Notes: generated from the sequence alone by a model not told the origin. A stretch of 64,000 nt of DNA from Sthenelais limicola (GCA_942159475.1 OW804097.1:12029172-12093171), one strand, 5' to 3'; positions 43,796 to 55,648 are shown, counted from the first letter of the stretch. A program made the numbers and translations.

Positions 43796-45228
43796 TACAT
43801 ACAATGGTTTACAATGGGTATATAAATGCGAGAGGTATTGATCAGGCACAAATAATGGTTTCACATGTAGTCACATAATAATCAAATATTCATAGACCTA
43901 TTTTATGGAGACAGAGACAATATACTAATATTAATTGTTCTTGGACAAAAGAAAAAAAACGATGGATTAAATCTGCTTCAATATTCAATAGTCAATTATA
44001 TAAAAGAGATGTAAAGCAATAAAAGTCTACTAATAAAGTAACTGCTGTTGCACTGATACCATGAATACCTACCGTGGTCAAGGGGCTACAACATGGCGGG
44101 TGCATTAATGTCTAGTATATATACGGTGACATGATGGTTACAACCCTGGCAGGGATGGGTATCGGGTTAATTTAAAGCTTCTGCATGGTAGGAACAACCC
44201 TTAAATGAAAGATAGTAATGACAGTGGGCCCAGGGCCGGCATGTACAGAACAGTACAATGCAAAGTGTATAGAATATTACATAATGCAATTTGGTAATTA
44301 AGTGGTATACTTTCTGTTAGGATATACTTCCTACCTATACCTATCGATTCACATTATTAATATTGAGGAATGCTGTATGTGCTCTGCAGTATGATCACAC
44401 GATAGTACCTCTGTGATTATCACATAAATAATATGTCTGCTAAATGGGACACGTTATCTTTCAGCGTTGATGTTGGCATGTTGTCAAACTGCACCCATAA
44501 GTTCCACAATTGGAACAATTTGACTTGGAATCAACTTTTATTAATAGACATGAAAGACCTTGTGCAAAGGTGCGAGGACTTAAAAATGGGCAGATTATAT
44601 TCAATCGTTTGAGATTCAAAGACACAAGATGTTAAATTGACTTTGGTATTTGTAGATGAAAGAGATGATAGTTTAATTGTCATAATTGTGGCTTTACTTT
44701 CCTGTACTTTCCTTCTTTCAATTGTCAAGTATATCAGACGAAACCACGCAGAACTCTTACTGTGTTCCATATGTTGTGGCCTTTAGGTTTGTGTATAATT
44801 GTAATGTTAACTGTTAAATCATTTAATACATTGGGGGGAGTATCAATTATGCATAGTGACAACATTGTCCCATGTGAGCAAGAAATGACTGCAATACCAA
44901 ATGTTTACTTGGGATTTTCCTTGTTTAGCTTCCTCAGAATTTATTATACAGAAAAGCTACAGTAGGAATTTCCTACCCAAGTAAGGAAAGATAGCTTAAC
45001 TGGAAACAATTTTAGTAGGGATTTGTTATGCAACAGGCGACAGGAGTAAGAAATATCCAAGAGGCATAACTAATTATACTTAAATATTGGAACCCCTTTG
45101 TACCCCTAGACCTTAGCACTATAACCTGATGTTTACAACTCTTCCTGTACGTTTATGTAAACTAGCTATTAGCTCACTCTTATATTTAACCAAGTTTTTG
45201 TAGCACCCAGTCAAGCACGAACGAGATG
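43796..45228. other. Unassigned AT-rich
   Basis: GATCAGGCACAAATAATGGTT near 43853 is shared with GATCAGGCACAAACAATGGTT at 45281. No gene. Confidence 0.45.
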
Positions 45229-45276
45229 CGAGAGGCGAGAGGCGAGAGGCGAGAGGCGAGAGGCGAGAGGCGAGAG
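45229..45276 (+). repeat. (GAGAGGC)n, about 6.5 units
   Basis: 7-bp units between AACGAGATGC and AGTTATGATCAGGC. Confidence 0.92.
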
Positions 45277-45553
45277 TTATGATCAGGCACAAACAATGGT
45301 TCATTGGAAGGTGCTTCTGTATGAATTTCAACTGTAATACATATATAAGTAGAAATACCAGTAAAGAAGAAAACACAGTGTGGAAGAAATAGTATGCGGA
45401 TATTTCAAATAAAGCAAATAAACAATATTTTAATTTAATTTAGCAATTGTTATTAGTATAAGGTTTGACCGCCAACTATATAGATTAGATGGACTATTAT
45501 TATAGGGATACGCAGGAGGAGGACTCTACTTGGATTGCCAATGATACCTGAAG

Positions 45554-45559
45554 AAAAAA
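45554..45559 (-). terminator. Pol III terminator of tRNA-Leu
   Basis: A run of six T on the minus strand begins 4 nt past the 3' end of the tRNA. This is the normal RNA polymerase III stop signal and supports an active gene. Confidence 0.85.
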
Positions 45560-45562
45560 GTT

Positions 45563-45646
45563 TGTCAGAAGTGGGATTCGAACCCACGCCCACAGAAGTG
45601 GACTGCGACCTGAACGCAGCGCCTTAGACCGCTCGGCCATCCTGAC
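45563..45646 (-). tRNA. tRNA-Leu (anticodon CAG)
   Basis: Read on the minus strand this folds as a complete type II tRNA of 84 nt. The acceptor stem is GTCAGGA paired with TTCTGAC (one G-T wobble). The A box is GGCCGAGCGGTCTAAGGC. The anticodon stem CTGCG/CGCAG closes the loop TTCAGGT, with CAG at plus-strand 45610-45612. A long variable arm follows, and the B box is GGTTCGAATCCC. It decodes CUG leucine codons. No intron and no encoded CCA are seen, as expected for a eukaryotic nuclear gene. The sequence is very close to the animal tRNA-Leu(CAG) consensus apart from the variable arm, so it is probably functional. It stands alone, with no second tRNA in the window. Confidence 0.96.
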
Positions 45647-45857
45647 ACCACATGTTGCATGCTGGGCCTTATAAACTTTTCAAATGTTTAAAAAGGCTAT
45701 CGTATACACATGTACATATCTTCATCGCCACTATTCTGATTTACATACATATCCCATCATATTGAGTAAAACTAGAGTATCAAATGGCAATTTAATTAAT
45801 ATTCTGTCGTAATTATTATCAAACTATTAAGGTTATTTGCAAAATACCTCAAGCATT

Positions 45858-46014
45858 CTAGGGTCAAAGTTAAGAGAGTCTCTTCAAACAAATACAACTC
45901 ACTTCTAACCACACAATGCCATTATAATCCCATTAGGACGCCTACTCCAGGTCTGAGAAACCATTAGCGAAGTAGGCGTCCAATCACAGACATCTCATTC
46001 TCATCTTATCTGAC
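45858..46014 (-). mobile_element. Rep-F, diverged
   Basis: CTAGGGTCAAAGTTAAGAG to TCATCTTATCTGACAG. Confidence 0.7.
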
Positions 46015-46180
46015 AGTAGTTTGCAAGAACTGAACGAGTTACCAGTGGATAGATTTTGTGATGGATAACGAATATTGGAATTTAATTGGAGGTCAAACAT
46101 CTCCCATGTATTGATATAAACTTTCAAGTCCCCAGAAGAAAATATAAGGTATCTCATAAAACATCTTTATCACAAACCTC

Positions 46181-46245
46181 CTTGATAAAGGGCTAATGTG
46201 CCCGAAACGTCGGACCCCTAATAAACAAACCTAAATAAATCCCAA
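46181..46245 (+). mobile_element. Second hammerhead-like retroelement end
   Basis: CTTGATAAAGGGC, loop TAATGT, GCCCGAAACGTCGG keeps the same hairpin and GAAAC as the 6.6 kb fragment, but with a decayed CTGATGA box. ATAAACAAACCTAAATAAAT follows, similar to the tail of the first copy. The stem bases differ while pairing is kept. Confidence 0.45.
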
Positions 46246-46689
46246 CAGTTCCTTTCCTCCTTTGTTCTGGGTTGACTTCCATCTCTCTGAATCTTTATAA
46301 CATATTTGAATCATTCTTCATGGACACCAAGGTCCCTCCACTACAGTCCGTATCACACACGTATGTGTAGGTTATTCCTTGGTCGGTTACTCTTATTGTA
46401 TCTTTTAAAGAAACTGTTCATATCGATGTAAAGGATCATAAGTGCAATAAAATAGTGATGGATACTTAATTAATTGTTTGTTAATTTTGCTTTAAATGTA
46501 TAGGATAAAATCAGGCTATTCTGAGAATATTTGTACTACATGTATAAAAATGTCTTCGACCTGTCTTCTACCTGAATCAAATATTTTCAAATCAAATCAA
46601 TCAGTGATTTTGCGACATTTTCCTGTAACATTTATCATTCCCTGACCACATATATACCGGTACTGCCCCCGCTCAGCATGCCCCTAAAC

Positions 46690-46726
46690 CACACCTGTAT
46701 ACACACCTGTATACACACCTGTATAC
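46690..46726 (+). repeat. (ACACCTGTATAC)3
   Basis: Three 12-bp units, CA-rich surroundings. Confidence 0.85.
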
Positions 46727-46803
46727 CAACATACTGCACCTGCCCGTGCACCCACAGGTGCCCCAACGCACACCGTCCACTGTCTCCACCTTTAATGACA
46801 TAT

Positions 46804-47038
46804 GGGTCAGATTGTCAGAAAATGTACAATTGGCAGCTGTATACATGTAGTAAATTCTGCTAAATTAGGCTGCAATTTGGTCAATACTAGGTAAATTCGA
46901 GTATATTCGGCATTGCATTGATTCTAGCAATCTATTTGGTTAGGTTGAACTGTATTTTGAACTTTATTTTCGTCTGAAGTTTGGGTTATTTGGGAGGATT
47001 GGTGAAGGCATATTGTACATTTTCTGAAAATCTGACCC
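46804..47038 (+). mobile_element. Rep-A full length (subfamily 1)
   Basis: GGGTCAGATTGTCAGAAAA to AATCTGACCC. Little diverged. Confidence 0.92.
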
Positions 47039-47099
47039 ATTAAATCACATTAGCGGGTGTGATACAAGTCACATATCTCACTATAAAATGATCTCAAGC

Positions 47100-47330
47100 A
47101 TGTTGATCGCCCCCTCTCCCGGCCTCCACATGAAATCACGATCACTTGACTGCTTGGCCTCCTTCTGACCCTACATCCGGGGATCACTTCAGAACGCTGC
47201 TGCCCCCTGCTGAGCCAGCGACAAAACGCAGTACGCTTGTGATTTCTGACAATATTTCACCTGGGATTTCTATCTCAGCGTTCTCAGCAGCCATTTTGGG
47301 GTCGGGGTGATTCTAGTGATTCTGTCCGAT
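47100..47330. promoter_or_regulatory. GC-rich block with CTCF-like site
   Basis: The minus strand at 47197-47216 contains CAGCAGGGGGCAGCA, close to the CTCF core. CAGCCATTTTGG near 47290 is YY1-like. It lies between two Rep-A copies. Confidence 0.35.
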
Positions 47331-47381
47331 TGCCTAACAGCGCGTAGAGTTTGCCGCGGACAAAGGTCATGAATATATAAT

Positions 47382-47617
47382 GGGTCAGATTTGCTGAAAA
47401 TGTACAATTGGCAGCTGTATACATTTGAGTAAATTCTGCTAAATTCTGCTACAATTTAGTCAATATTAGGTAAATTCAAGTATATTCGGCATTGCATCGA
47501 TTCTAGCAATCTGTTTGGTTAGGTTGAACTGTATTTTGAACTTTATTGTCGTCTGAAATTTGGGTTATTTCAGAGAATTGGTGACGGTGAATTGTACATT
47601 TTCTGGCGACTTCACCC
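47382..47617 (+). mobile_element. Rep-A full length (subfamily 1)
   Basis: GGGTCAGATTTGCTGAAAA to GGCGACTTCACCC. Contains a short AAATTCTGCT duplication. Confidence 0.92.
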
Positions 47618-47710
47618 ATATCGGAGTAAACGCATAATGTGAAATCTTTAATCGCGCCGAACATCTTCAAGCTGTCGTGGCTTTTGAATTACTACCGGAG
47701 GTGGAGGCAA

Positions 47711-47774
47711 GGGTGATACATCGGGTGATACATTGAGTGATACATTGGGTGATACATTGAGTGATACATTGGGT
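47711..47774 (+). repeat. 12-bp minisatellite GGGTGATACATT
   Basis: Five units alternating GGGTG and GAGTG starts. Confidence 0.9.
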
Positions 47775-48169
47775 GTTGAGGCATTTCTCTTTCGGTAAAT
47801 GTTCACAATGATGGATAGGATCGTCCGGCAAGAATCTCTGACGCACACAATGACGTAATTGATAAGTTTTTAATAACATCTGCAGCCGTTAGAAGCATGT
47901 AAACATCATCGTCATCACAAAAGACGAATGTTTGAAATTTCAGACAAATTTACTAAAGTAGTGGGTAAATAAAGTGAGCTATTACAGTGATTTGTTACTT
48001 ACTTAAAATTCCTCCTTCGAAATGATTCTGGAATACAAAAATAATCAGCCCTTTAGCAAAAACAACTAATCAAGGTCCTCCAAAGGTGTCGGTCAAATTA
48101 CTCATAGATGGGCTGGAAAATAATGGAACAAGAAGTAGAAAGTGTTCAGTTTTTGACCGACGTTAGAAG

Positions 48170-48325
48170 ATAAGATAAGATAAGAAAATTAAAGGCAGGC
48201 AAAGTGAATAAAAGTTGTCGTAAAAACAAAAAAAAGATAAGAAAATTCTATATTCGTCAAAGATGGTTCAGTCAAAAGATTGTAGTCATCTCAAAAAGAG
48301 GTCTTCCAGACCATGCCTTTCTTGT
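48170..48325 (-). mobile_element. LINE-like 3' end, second copy
   Basis: The blocks ATTCTATATTCGTCAAAGATG and GAGGTCTTCCAGACCATGCC match the 37.3-37.6 kb copy. The plus strand before it is rich in AAGATAAGATAAGA, consistent with a tail in minus orientation or a simple repeat. Confidence 0.42.
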
Positions 48326-48349
48326 TGTTCTTCTCTTAGTTACATAATA

Positions 48350-48759
48350 TGTGATGTGTTTCTGGAAAATGAGTCATATGTCGCAAAAAATAGATTTTGA
48401 GATACCATTATATGTGAAAAGATGAGATCAAGCCGATTCCAATGATAGTAAACAGTATAATAATCTAATAAGGATTTCTAGATTTTAAGTTTGATATTTT
48501 TATTTTGGAAAAAAAATGTTTGCAATATTTCTGTGGAGCAATAATCACTAAAGTTACTAAATAATTATAGTCCATATGAGGACCTTTAAAATGAAAGGAT
48601 ATATTACATACATTGTCCTGAAATTTGATACATCGATCCATATATATATAAGTGATAAGCTCTCCAAAAATCAGAACCTTCCAATAAAGTGATCTTGTAA
48701 AATAAACACTTTGAAAAATATTAATTCTGCGACTTATGACTCATTTTCCTGAAACACAT
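48350..48759 (-). mobile_element. Rep-D full length
   Basis: TGTGATGTGTTTCTGG to CCTGAAACACATA, 410 bp, with AGTCATATGTCGCAAAAA at one end and TTCTGCGACTTATGACTC at the other. Confidence 0.88.
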
Positions 48760-49929
48760 ATTATCTAATTCTACCTAAACTAGGTAAAGAACTTGACGTA
48801 AAATACACAGTACGCATCTACAACCATGATTCAGAGTGGCCTCAAGAGATCTGAGTTACATTTTCCTTTATAGATTTATTATTCATACTGGGGAGATCCT
48901 CCTCGCTACTGCAGGATTTTAAAAGTACCCAGTCTCTCCAGATAGATTCACCAACTATTACATATGATCATGTCAGGTAGTAATTCATGCTAGGGATAAT
49001 CATTTATATATCTAGTTATTTAAAAAGAAATTATAACAATTGACAAGAAATAAGATATATTTGTAATATAGTTTGGAATAGAGTTGTGTGCAGCTTTAAG
49101 CACTAAATGAATCCCTTACACTATACCCTGTGTAAGCAGCATGATGGATGGCCAGTGAAGGTGATTACGAACTTAACAAGAAGAAGATTTTGTAATCGGG
49201 GCTAAGAAGGCCCGGGACTGCGATAGGATGAGGCGATTAGGCTAATTAAATACCCTCTTTAAACATATGCTCAGTACAAGTCACACCAATTTAACAATTA
49301 TTTCAATGACTCGGGGCTTCAAGCGCAGAATTCATGAAAGGTATTACGTCCACAATAAACAAAATTCTCAGAAATCATGAGCCCGAGGATATTGGGCGAA
49401 TAGTCACATACTATTGCTTTCTACGGGTTAGTGGGAGCATTTTCTGTAACCTCATTTCATTTTTCATTTTTTTATTTTTTTTTTGTTTTAATCTCAGTAC
49501 AAGCTGATTTAAATCACAACAATACAAAAGAAAATTATATAATAAAAAATATCATACAATTATAGATTATTGTTAAAATTAAATATAGATTCTATATCAA
49601 AGTCACTTAAAATTGTTATACACAATTTGAAGGGACCAATCTATTCATATTTAACACTTAGTCTTCTGGAGAACACCTATTCTAAAAAGGGCTATTCATT
49701 CCATAATGGTTATTTTTTTACATTTATTAATAAATGGTGAATTCGATCAATGCAGCAGGTGTCTATCTTTGGTTTTGGGATGTACCTATAATATACAGAC
49801 GGATTCAATTCATCTATTCAATATGTGTAAGAAAAACATCAGCGGTTGATTATTCAATTCATCTAATAAACGAAGTCTGATAATCTTGATTAAGATATTT
49901 TAATTACATCAGATAGGTTCCATAATTCA
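48760..49929. other. Unassigned AT-rich
   Basis: T-rich at 49460-49490, possibly the tail of a minus-strand retroelement. No coding match. Confidence 0.4.
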
Positions 49930-50062
49930 TTTATTTAATTTCTTTTTGGTTCCATAATTCGTGTGGCAATGCGCTATCGCTGTACTCTATCTGCGCGTTC
50001 CATAGACATGCTCCTTGAGAATCGAACTTAAATTAAGTTATGAAAATATGCTACTAAACATT
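49930..50062 (-). pseudogene. Degenerate LINE 3' coding remnant (possible)
   Basis: On the plus strand, TGTACTCTATCTGCGCGTTC near 49980 resembles TGTACTCGATCTGCACATTC in the LINE relic at about 33480. The minus-strand frame is full of stops. The neighbouring 49916-49960 carries a direct repeat of GGTTCCATAATTC. This may be an older copy of the same LINE lineage, but the match is short. Confidence 0.3.
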
Positions 50063-50458
50063 CTAATTTCGTTTGGATTTCTGGAAGAAACTTAGTCATT
50101 TCATTCCAAAATGGGAAATATTCAGGGTCCCACTCCCTTCTTTTTTTATTTTTACTGAGCTCAGACACATTTTTGCAACATGGAATAATCTCAGCTGCAG
50201 CAGACAAAGGAAATATTTATCATTTATTCTATTTCGGAATAATATTACAAGGGTACATTGCTATTATAGATTGAACCTTAAATTCAACATAGATTGTTAC
50301 AAAGACATTAGAAAAAAGATGAAAATACAAAAGATAGGAAAACATTATCTAATTTATCATATTATATAACAATCACAACGTTCATTAACATGACGAAAAG
50401 ATACCATAAACAGCTAGAAATGTAATGTACCCTAGAACATCATTCATTTATCATTTAT
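50063..50458. other. Unassigned, 98-codon open frame
   Basis: A plus-strand frame at 50073-50369 has many aromatic residues and no recognisable domain. It may lie antisense to a decayed retroelement. Confidence 0.35.
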
Positions 50459-50620
50459 TCAGTTTCAGTTTCAGTTTCAGTTTCAGTTTCAGAGAAGTTC
50501 CCAGACAATCCCTTTATTCATCTCGCATATACATCAACGATAAGACTTTCTCTTTACATTAAGGGTTACTAACATTTTAACAGTTAGGAAGACTGATTGT
50601 ATATCTTGTAACGTAGGCTA
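50459..50620 (-). mobile_element. Retroelement 3' end with (CTGAAA)n tail
   Basis: The plus strand has five units of AGTTTC (50460-50492), then CCAGACAATCCCTTTATTC. On the minus strand this reads as GAATAAAGGGATTGTCTGG ending in a CTGAAA tail, the usual order of a LINE 3' end. Confidence 0.45.
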
Positions 50621-50741
50621 CAGAAGATGGAACCCATCAAAGTGTAACAAAGAAATTGATCCATTTTAATTCCTTTCAGTCTAAAGTAAGACCTAATTGG
50701 GCCTCACCTGAATAGATACTAGTAATAATAGCGATACAAAT

Positions 50742-50964
50742 GGGTCAGATTTACAGAAAATGTACAATTGGCAGCTGTATACATTTAGGAAAATTCTCCT
50801 AAATTAGGCTGAAAAATTATGAATATCGTGTATATCCGAGTATATTTGGTATCACATTGATTTAAAGTATCAGTTTTGTTCTGTTAAACTGCATTTTGAA
50901 GCTCATTTTTGTCTGAAATGTGGGTTATTTGAGAGGATTGGTACATTTACTGAAAATCTGATCC
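50742..50964 (+). mobile_element. Rep-A (subfamily 2) with small 3' deletion
   Basis: GGGTCAGATTTACAGAAAA to AAAATCTGATCC. About 12 bp around GTGAAGGCGAATT are missing. Confidence 0.87.
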
Positions 50965-51297
50965 TAATACGGTATAATCCGGTATATATAAATGCAATAC
51001 TTAAATCGGAAAATCATTTCATGTTCATTCAATAAAATTAGACATTCCCGTCTATATTTGAATACAGCGATCTGTAGATATTATCTGTACAATTTATCTA
51101 ACAGTCCTCTATCTGTGACAGCGATCTATGGCGATACATATCTTGTGAGGAAAGATATGATATGAATTTGATCAGATTAGATTTACAGTAATCGTTTTGA
51201 TGTTATCAATAGATGCTAGTATATTATAATTAATACATCATTTTTGAACTTGTATTGCAATAATCATATACTCCTTCTCTGAGGAGCCTTTGCATAT

Positions 51298-51522
51298 GGG
51301 ACAGATTTTCAGAAAATGTACAATTAACAGCTGTATACACTTAGGAAATTCTGCTAAAAAATTATGAATACTTGGTAAATTCGAGTATATTCGGCATTGC
51401 ATTGATTCTAGCAATCTGTTTGGTTAGGTTGAACTGTATTTTGAACTTTATTTTCGTCTGAAATTTGGGTCATTTGAGAGAATTGGTGAAGGTGAATTGT
51501 ACATTTTCTGGTGACTTCACCC
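51298..51522 (+). mobile_element. Rep-A full length
   Basis: GGGACAGATTTTCAGAAAA to GGTGACTTCACCC. About 15 bp deleted near AATTCTGCTAAAAAATT. Confidence 0.88.
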
Positions 51523-51552
51523 ATGAAATTTATTAAATTTGTCTGATGTGTC

Positions 51553-51847
51553 AGGATAGACGTCAGAAAATGTACAATTGGCAGCTTTACACATTTACTA
51601 AATTCAGCCAACCAAGCCTAAGGAATTACTGATACTAGGTATATCTAAGTATATTTGTATCATATTATTTTGATTAATAATACAATAATTAATCAACATA
51701 ATACCAAAATAGACCAAAATATACTAACACTACGTATCAGTATCGTTTTAGTTATGTTGAGCTGTATTTTGAACCTCGTGTTTTTTTACTTAAATTGTTT
51801 TTAGGGGATTGTGAAGGTGAATTGTATGTTTCCTGGCGACCTGACCC
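51553..51847 (+). mobile_element. Rep-A, expanded centre
   Basis: GGATAGACGTCAGAAAATG to GACCTGACCC. It is about 60 bp longer than usual because of extra AT-rich sequence at 51660-51730. Flanks TGATGTGTCA and TGATGAGTCA are 9/10 identical. Confidence 0.78.
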
Positions 51848-52315
51848 TGATGAGTCACCGGTATAAATATGTATTTATATCTCTCACAGACTCCTTTCTC
51901 TCTATCTCTACATCAATACAAAGAATAAGCGGACTTTTAGTGCCTTATAATATGGATATCTTAATAAGCATTATTACTCGCGGCACACAATAAGACTTAA
52001 CAATTAAAAACCCATAATATATGACCTTACATAAATATAGTAATCACTCCCTATATGGACCGAGCATATGTGTGAGATATCGGGCCCTGGTTGGTAGGTT
52101 TCTAACTATCTGGGCTCTATTTCTTGAAACACATAGGAAAGGTTAAATAACAGTAAATTATGTAAATAAATGAATAACATTATCCAGTACAATTATTCTT
52201 CTGAATCTTGGTGTGTACTGATATCCTCATACTATATATCATTGCTAAATTGCTTCTGGGTCTGGACACGGTTTAAAGGAATCATCATTTACATTATACT
52301 ATATATATAATATAA

Positions 52316-52721
52316 GGGTCCGATCTCCAGAAAATGTACAATTTGCAGCTCTTCACATTTAGTAAATTAGGCTCAAATATGACAAATACTAGATCTATAT
52401 TTCTCAGTATATGTGGTATTGCCTTGATTCAAGAGAACGAGAGAAGGGGAGAGAGAAGGGGAGAGAGAAGGGGAGAGAGAAGGGGAGAGAGAAAGTGAGA
52501 GAAAGGGATAGAGAGGGATAAAGAGACACAGGGGGAGAGAAAAAGAGAGAGAACGGGATAGAGAGAAAAAGAGAGCGCGAGAGAGAAAGAGGGAGAAAGA
52601 GTTAGAAAGGAAGAAACACAGAGAGAGAAAGAACTTGAACCTCACTCACTTTTGGCTTAAACTTCAGATTATTGGAAAGGATGGTTGAAGGTGAATTATA
52701 CATTTTCCGACGGCTTGACCC
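52316..52721 (+). mobile_element. Rep-A interrupted by a GA tract
   Basis: GGGTCCGATCTCCAGAAAA to CGGCTTGACCC. A purine tract of about 200 bp replaces some 30 bp of the centre. Confidence 0.8.
52432..52632 (+). repeat. GA-rich tract inside Rep-A
   Basis: Starts with four units of GAGAGAAGGG and decays to GAGAAAG-type repeats. Confidence 0.9.
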
Positions 52722-52975
52722 TTGTACGTCCACATATAGCACCTGTTAACGGTGGTTATGGTACAGGAGGAGAGGAGGGTATAGGGGGGTAATCGCTGGA
52801 ACTAATGACCATTCACAGGTAACCTCCACCTGACATACACCCGCTGCTTTAGTGATGTATCGTTTATAAGGTCAGTCTCAGTCAGTAGCAGAATACATAC
52901 TCCTTGCATACACCTCAATCTCAGCTATACTATACTGTGAAAGTATTTATTTTCGCCCAGATAAATTTTCGTGGA

Positions 52976-53060
52976 CAGATTGCTAGAATCAATGCAATGC
53001 CAAATATACTGCCAAATATAGAATCAATGCAATGCCAAATACACTCAAATTTACCTAGTC
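52976..53060 (-). mobile_element. Rep-A central fragment with internal duplication
   Basis: ACAGATTGCTAGAATCAATG is followed by a repeated AATCAATGCAATGCCAAATA. Both termini absent. Confidence 0.65.
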
Positions 53061-53347
53061 AAACCAATTTACCAATGAAACAAATTATTTATGAAATTGC
53101 ACTTAAGTAGGCTGAAAATTATGTTACTAACATCTGATTTTATGTTCAAGATTAAATTAAATACAGCGATTTTTACATAATCAAAAACCAGTGCATACTT
53201 TCTTTATTGAATGTAACAACAGAAACTATGCCTACTTTAAGGAAACACATGAAAACACACTAAATAGAGCAGTAATATATTTTTAAATTTCTGCCAAGAA
53301 TCTACAATGGTACTCTTTTTAAATGATAATAAGTTCATGGTTTGACT

Positions 53348-53540
53348 CTAGGCCCAAACCCTCAGATCAGATAAGAATGGTATGTCAGTGATTGGACGCC
53401 TATTTCGCTGATCAGTTTCCTCACCTAGAACGAGCATTATAATGACATTTTGTGGTCTTAATGGAATTATAATGGCACTTTGTGGTTTGAGACGAGAGGC
53501 TTTCCTTTCGTTAGAAGGGACATTCTCAACTTTGGGCCTA
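53348..53540 (+). mobile_element. Rep-F full length
   Basis: CTAGGCCCAAACCCTCAGAT to CTCAACTTTGGGCCTA. Confidence 0.87.
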
Positions 53541-53879
53541 AACTGGTTTAACTGAGCACCTTCCATTCTCATATGATATAGATAGCGTTGATCCTGTTAT
53601 TGTATTGATACTAGAAATACCATTATATCTGCCATAAAAAAGGAATATTTGCTATATCAACAATTATAAACTAGTCATTTTTGACTCATGACTACTGGGA
53701 ATACCATATTTTTGTGTGCAATGTTATTTTAATAAATTGTATTAAAAGAAATATGACGCACCCTTTCATTGAAGCTTAAATACTGACGTCATCTTTTAAA
53801 GAACTTAAGTTGAATTATGAGTCATGTGTCTCCCTTTGGGAAAACTTGATCATATAAAACCGTCCCTCATAGAAGAAGT

Positions 53880-54113
53880 GGGTGAAGTCGCCAGAAAATG
53901 TACAATTCAGCTTCACCAATCCCCTCAAATAACCCAGATTTCAGACGAAAATAAAGTTCAAAATATAGTTCAACCTAACCAAACATATTGCTAGAATCAA
54001 TGCAATGCCGAATATACTCGAATTTACCATAATTGACCAAATTTCCGCCTAATTTAGCAGCATTTACTAAATGTATACAGCTGCGAATTGTACATTTTCT
54101 TAAAATCTGACCC
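53880..54113 (-). mobile_element. Rep-A full length with AAGT target duplication
   Basis: GGGTGAAGTCGCCAGAAAA to AATCTGACCC. AAGT at 53876-53879 and 54114-54117. Confidence 0.93.
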
Positions 54114-54640
54114 AAGTACATATATAATGCGACATAGCTACACACCATAATAACAGACGTTTCAAAACTCGCCCTCTCCTCTATTTGGTATCGAACACTG
54201 AGAGCGAAACTTTGAAAACAAACTCTGAAAAGCCCTTTAACAGATTTCCTCTCCATTGCTTCCACCCATGGCTTAATGACATCTTTTAGGCAGAAGTTAG
54301 AATAATTTTAACAGGAGATATCCTCCTTTTCACCTCTCTCCGGCGGCATTATGTCTGGGTGAAAGGACAGCGGGAGAGTGGGCGACAATGGGGGAGTAAT
54401 GGTGCACAAGGGAGTTAGTTTGGTGGAAGGGCAAACGCTGCCTTACACTGGTTGGCGCGGGTGCCGACATGACAAAGGTGCATCGTCCGGAGTACATGAA
54501 GCATTAACGTGCCTTAATATCGCCCATTGCTGTCATTCCTCCCTCTCTGGCTGCCTTTCTGGTCGGCTCAAGCCTGCTGTGGTGTGCAACAAGTACCTGA
54601 ATGAAGACTCAGGGGCCTGTTGTACAAGCTCAGGAAAGGA

Positions 54641-55136
54641 GTGAGTGAGTGAGAGGTGAGATTTGTTGCTTTACGCCCTTTAATATCAACGCATTTAATA
54701 TGGTTATATCAAGGGCGGGAGAGCGGAGAGGGAGTGAGTGAGATTGGTTGCTTTACGTCCTTATCAACACATTTAAGATGGTTATATCAAGGGCGGGAGA
54801 GCTGAGAGGGAGGGAGTGAGTGAGTGAGATTGGTTGCTTTACGCCCTTATCAACACATTTAATACGGTTATATCAAGGGCGGGAGAGCGGAGACGGAGTG
54901 AGTGAGATTGGTTGCTTTACGTCCTTATCAACACATTGAAGGTTATATCAAGGGCGGGAGAGCTGAGAAGGAGGGAGTGAGTGAGATTGGTTGCTTTACG
55001 CCCTTAAGCTTATCAACACATTGAAGGTTATATCAAGGGCGGGAGAGCTGAGAAGGAGGGAGTGAGTGAGATTGGTTGCTTTACGCCCTTATCAACACAT
55101 TGAAGGTTATATCAAGGGCGGGAGAGCTGAGAGGGA
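54641..55136 (+). repeat. Rep-G tandem array, six units
   Basis: Units of 78-87 bp: GTGAGTGAGATTGGTTGC, TTTACGCCCTTATCAACAC, then GGTTATATCAAGGGCGGGAG and AGCTGAGAGGGAG. Anchors (GATTGGTTGC or variant) fall near 54660, 54740, 54827, 54906, 54984 and 55069. Length differs with the number of GTGA repeats. Confidence 0.88.
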
Positions 55137-55453
55137 GGCAGTTTATGATTTTACCCAGGAAATAGAGATAGAGAAGAAGGGAGAGACAGACAGAGAAAAA
55201 CAGACAGAAAGCCACTTCATGGTCATACCCAGGACCAGCTATTATAGTCCTAAAGGTGCCTATATGCCAGGAAATAGAGATAAAGGGAGAGAGAGACAGG
55301 GAAAAAGAAGACCACCCAGGAAAGGAAAATTGTGTGTGGGAATTTCCTTCACTGTTTTCCTTCCTTTGGTGTATAGGAATAGAATTCCTTCTCACTATTG
55401 TGTGTATAGGCTCTTCCTACCAGTTGAGTATAGCCTATACAGATATAGGAAGG

Positions 55454-55648
55454 AATAGGGGATTTGCATGTGCCAGATGGCGACCTGGGCTATGGAAACA
55501 TGTTAAACACATAGATATTGACATTAGAGCATTGATATGTATCCCGTGCTGAACATGGTATGTTTTCTATAGATTTAAGACTGTACCATTAGTCCCATAA
55601 TTCCATGCGACTCAAGATTCAAGATGGCGACTATGCAAATCCCCTATT
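55454..55648. mobile_element. Rep-C fold-back derivative (195 bp)
   Basis: AATAGGGGATTTGCAT opens it and ATGCAAATCCCCTATT closes it. The interior is the left part of Rep-C in reverse (GTCCCATAATTCCATG, CAAGATGGCG). It is nested inside the Rep-G composite. Confidence 0.8.

Noticed and set aside
50073..50369. 98-codon frame as a gene
   Set aside because: No domain, AT-rich aromatic composition typical of chance frames, beside retroelement debris.
54378..54644. 88-codon frame with several cysteines
   Set aside because: No conserved spacing of a known cysteine motif. Its end runs into the Rep-G composite TIR.
54641..55136. CRISPR-like spacing of Rep-G units
   Set aside because: The sequence between anchors is itself repeated, so there are no spacers.
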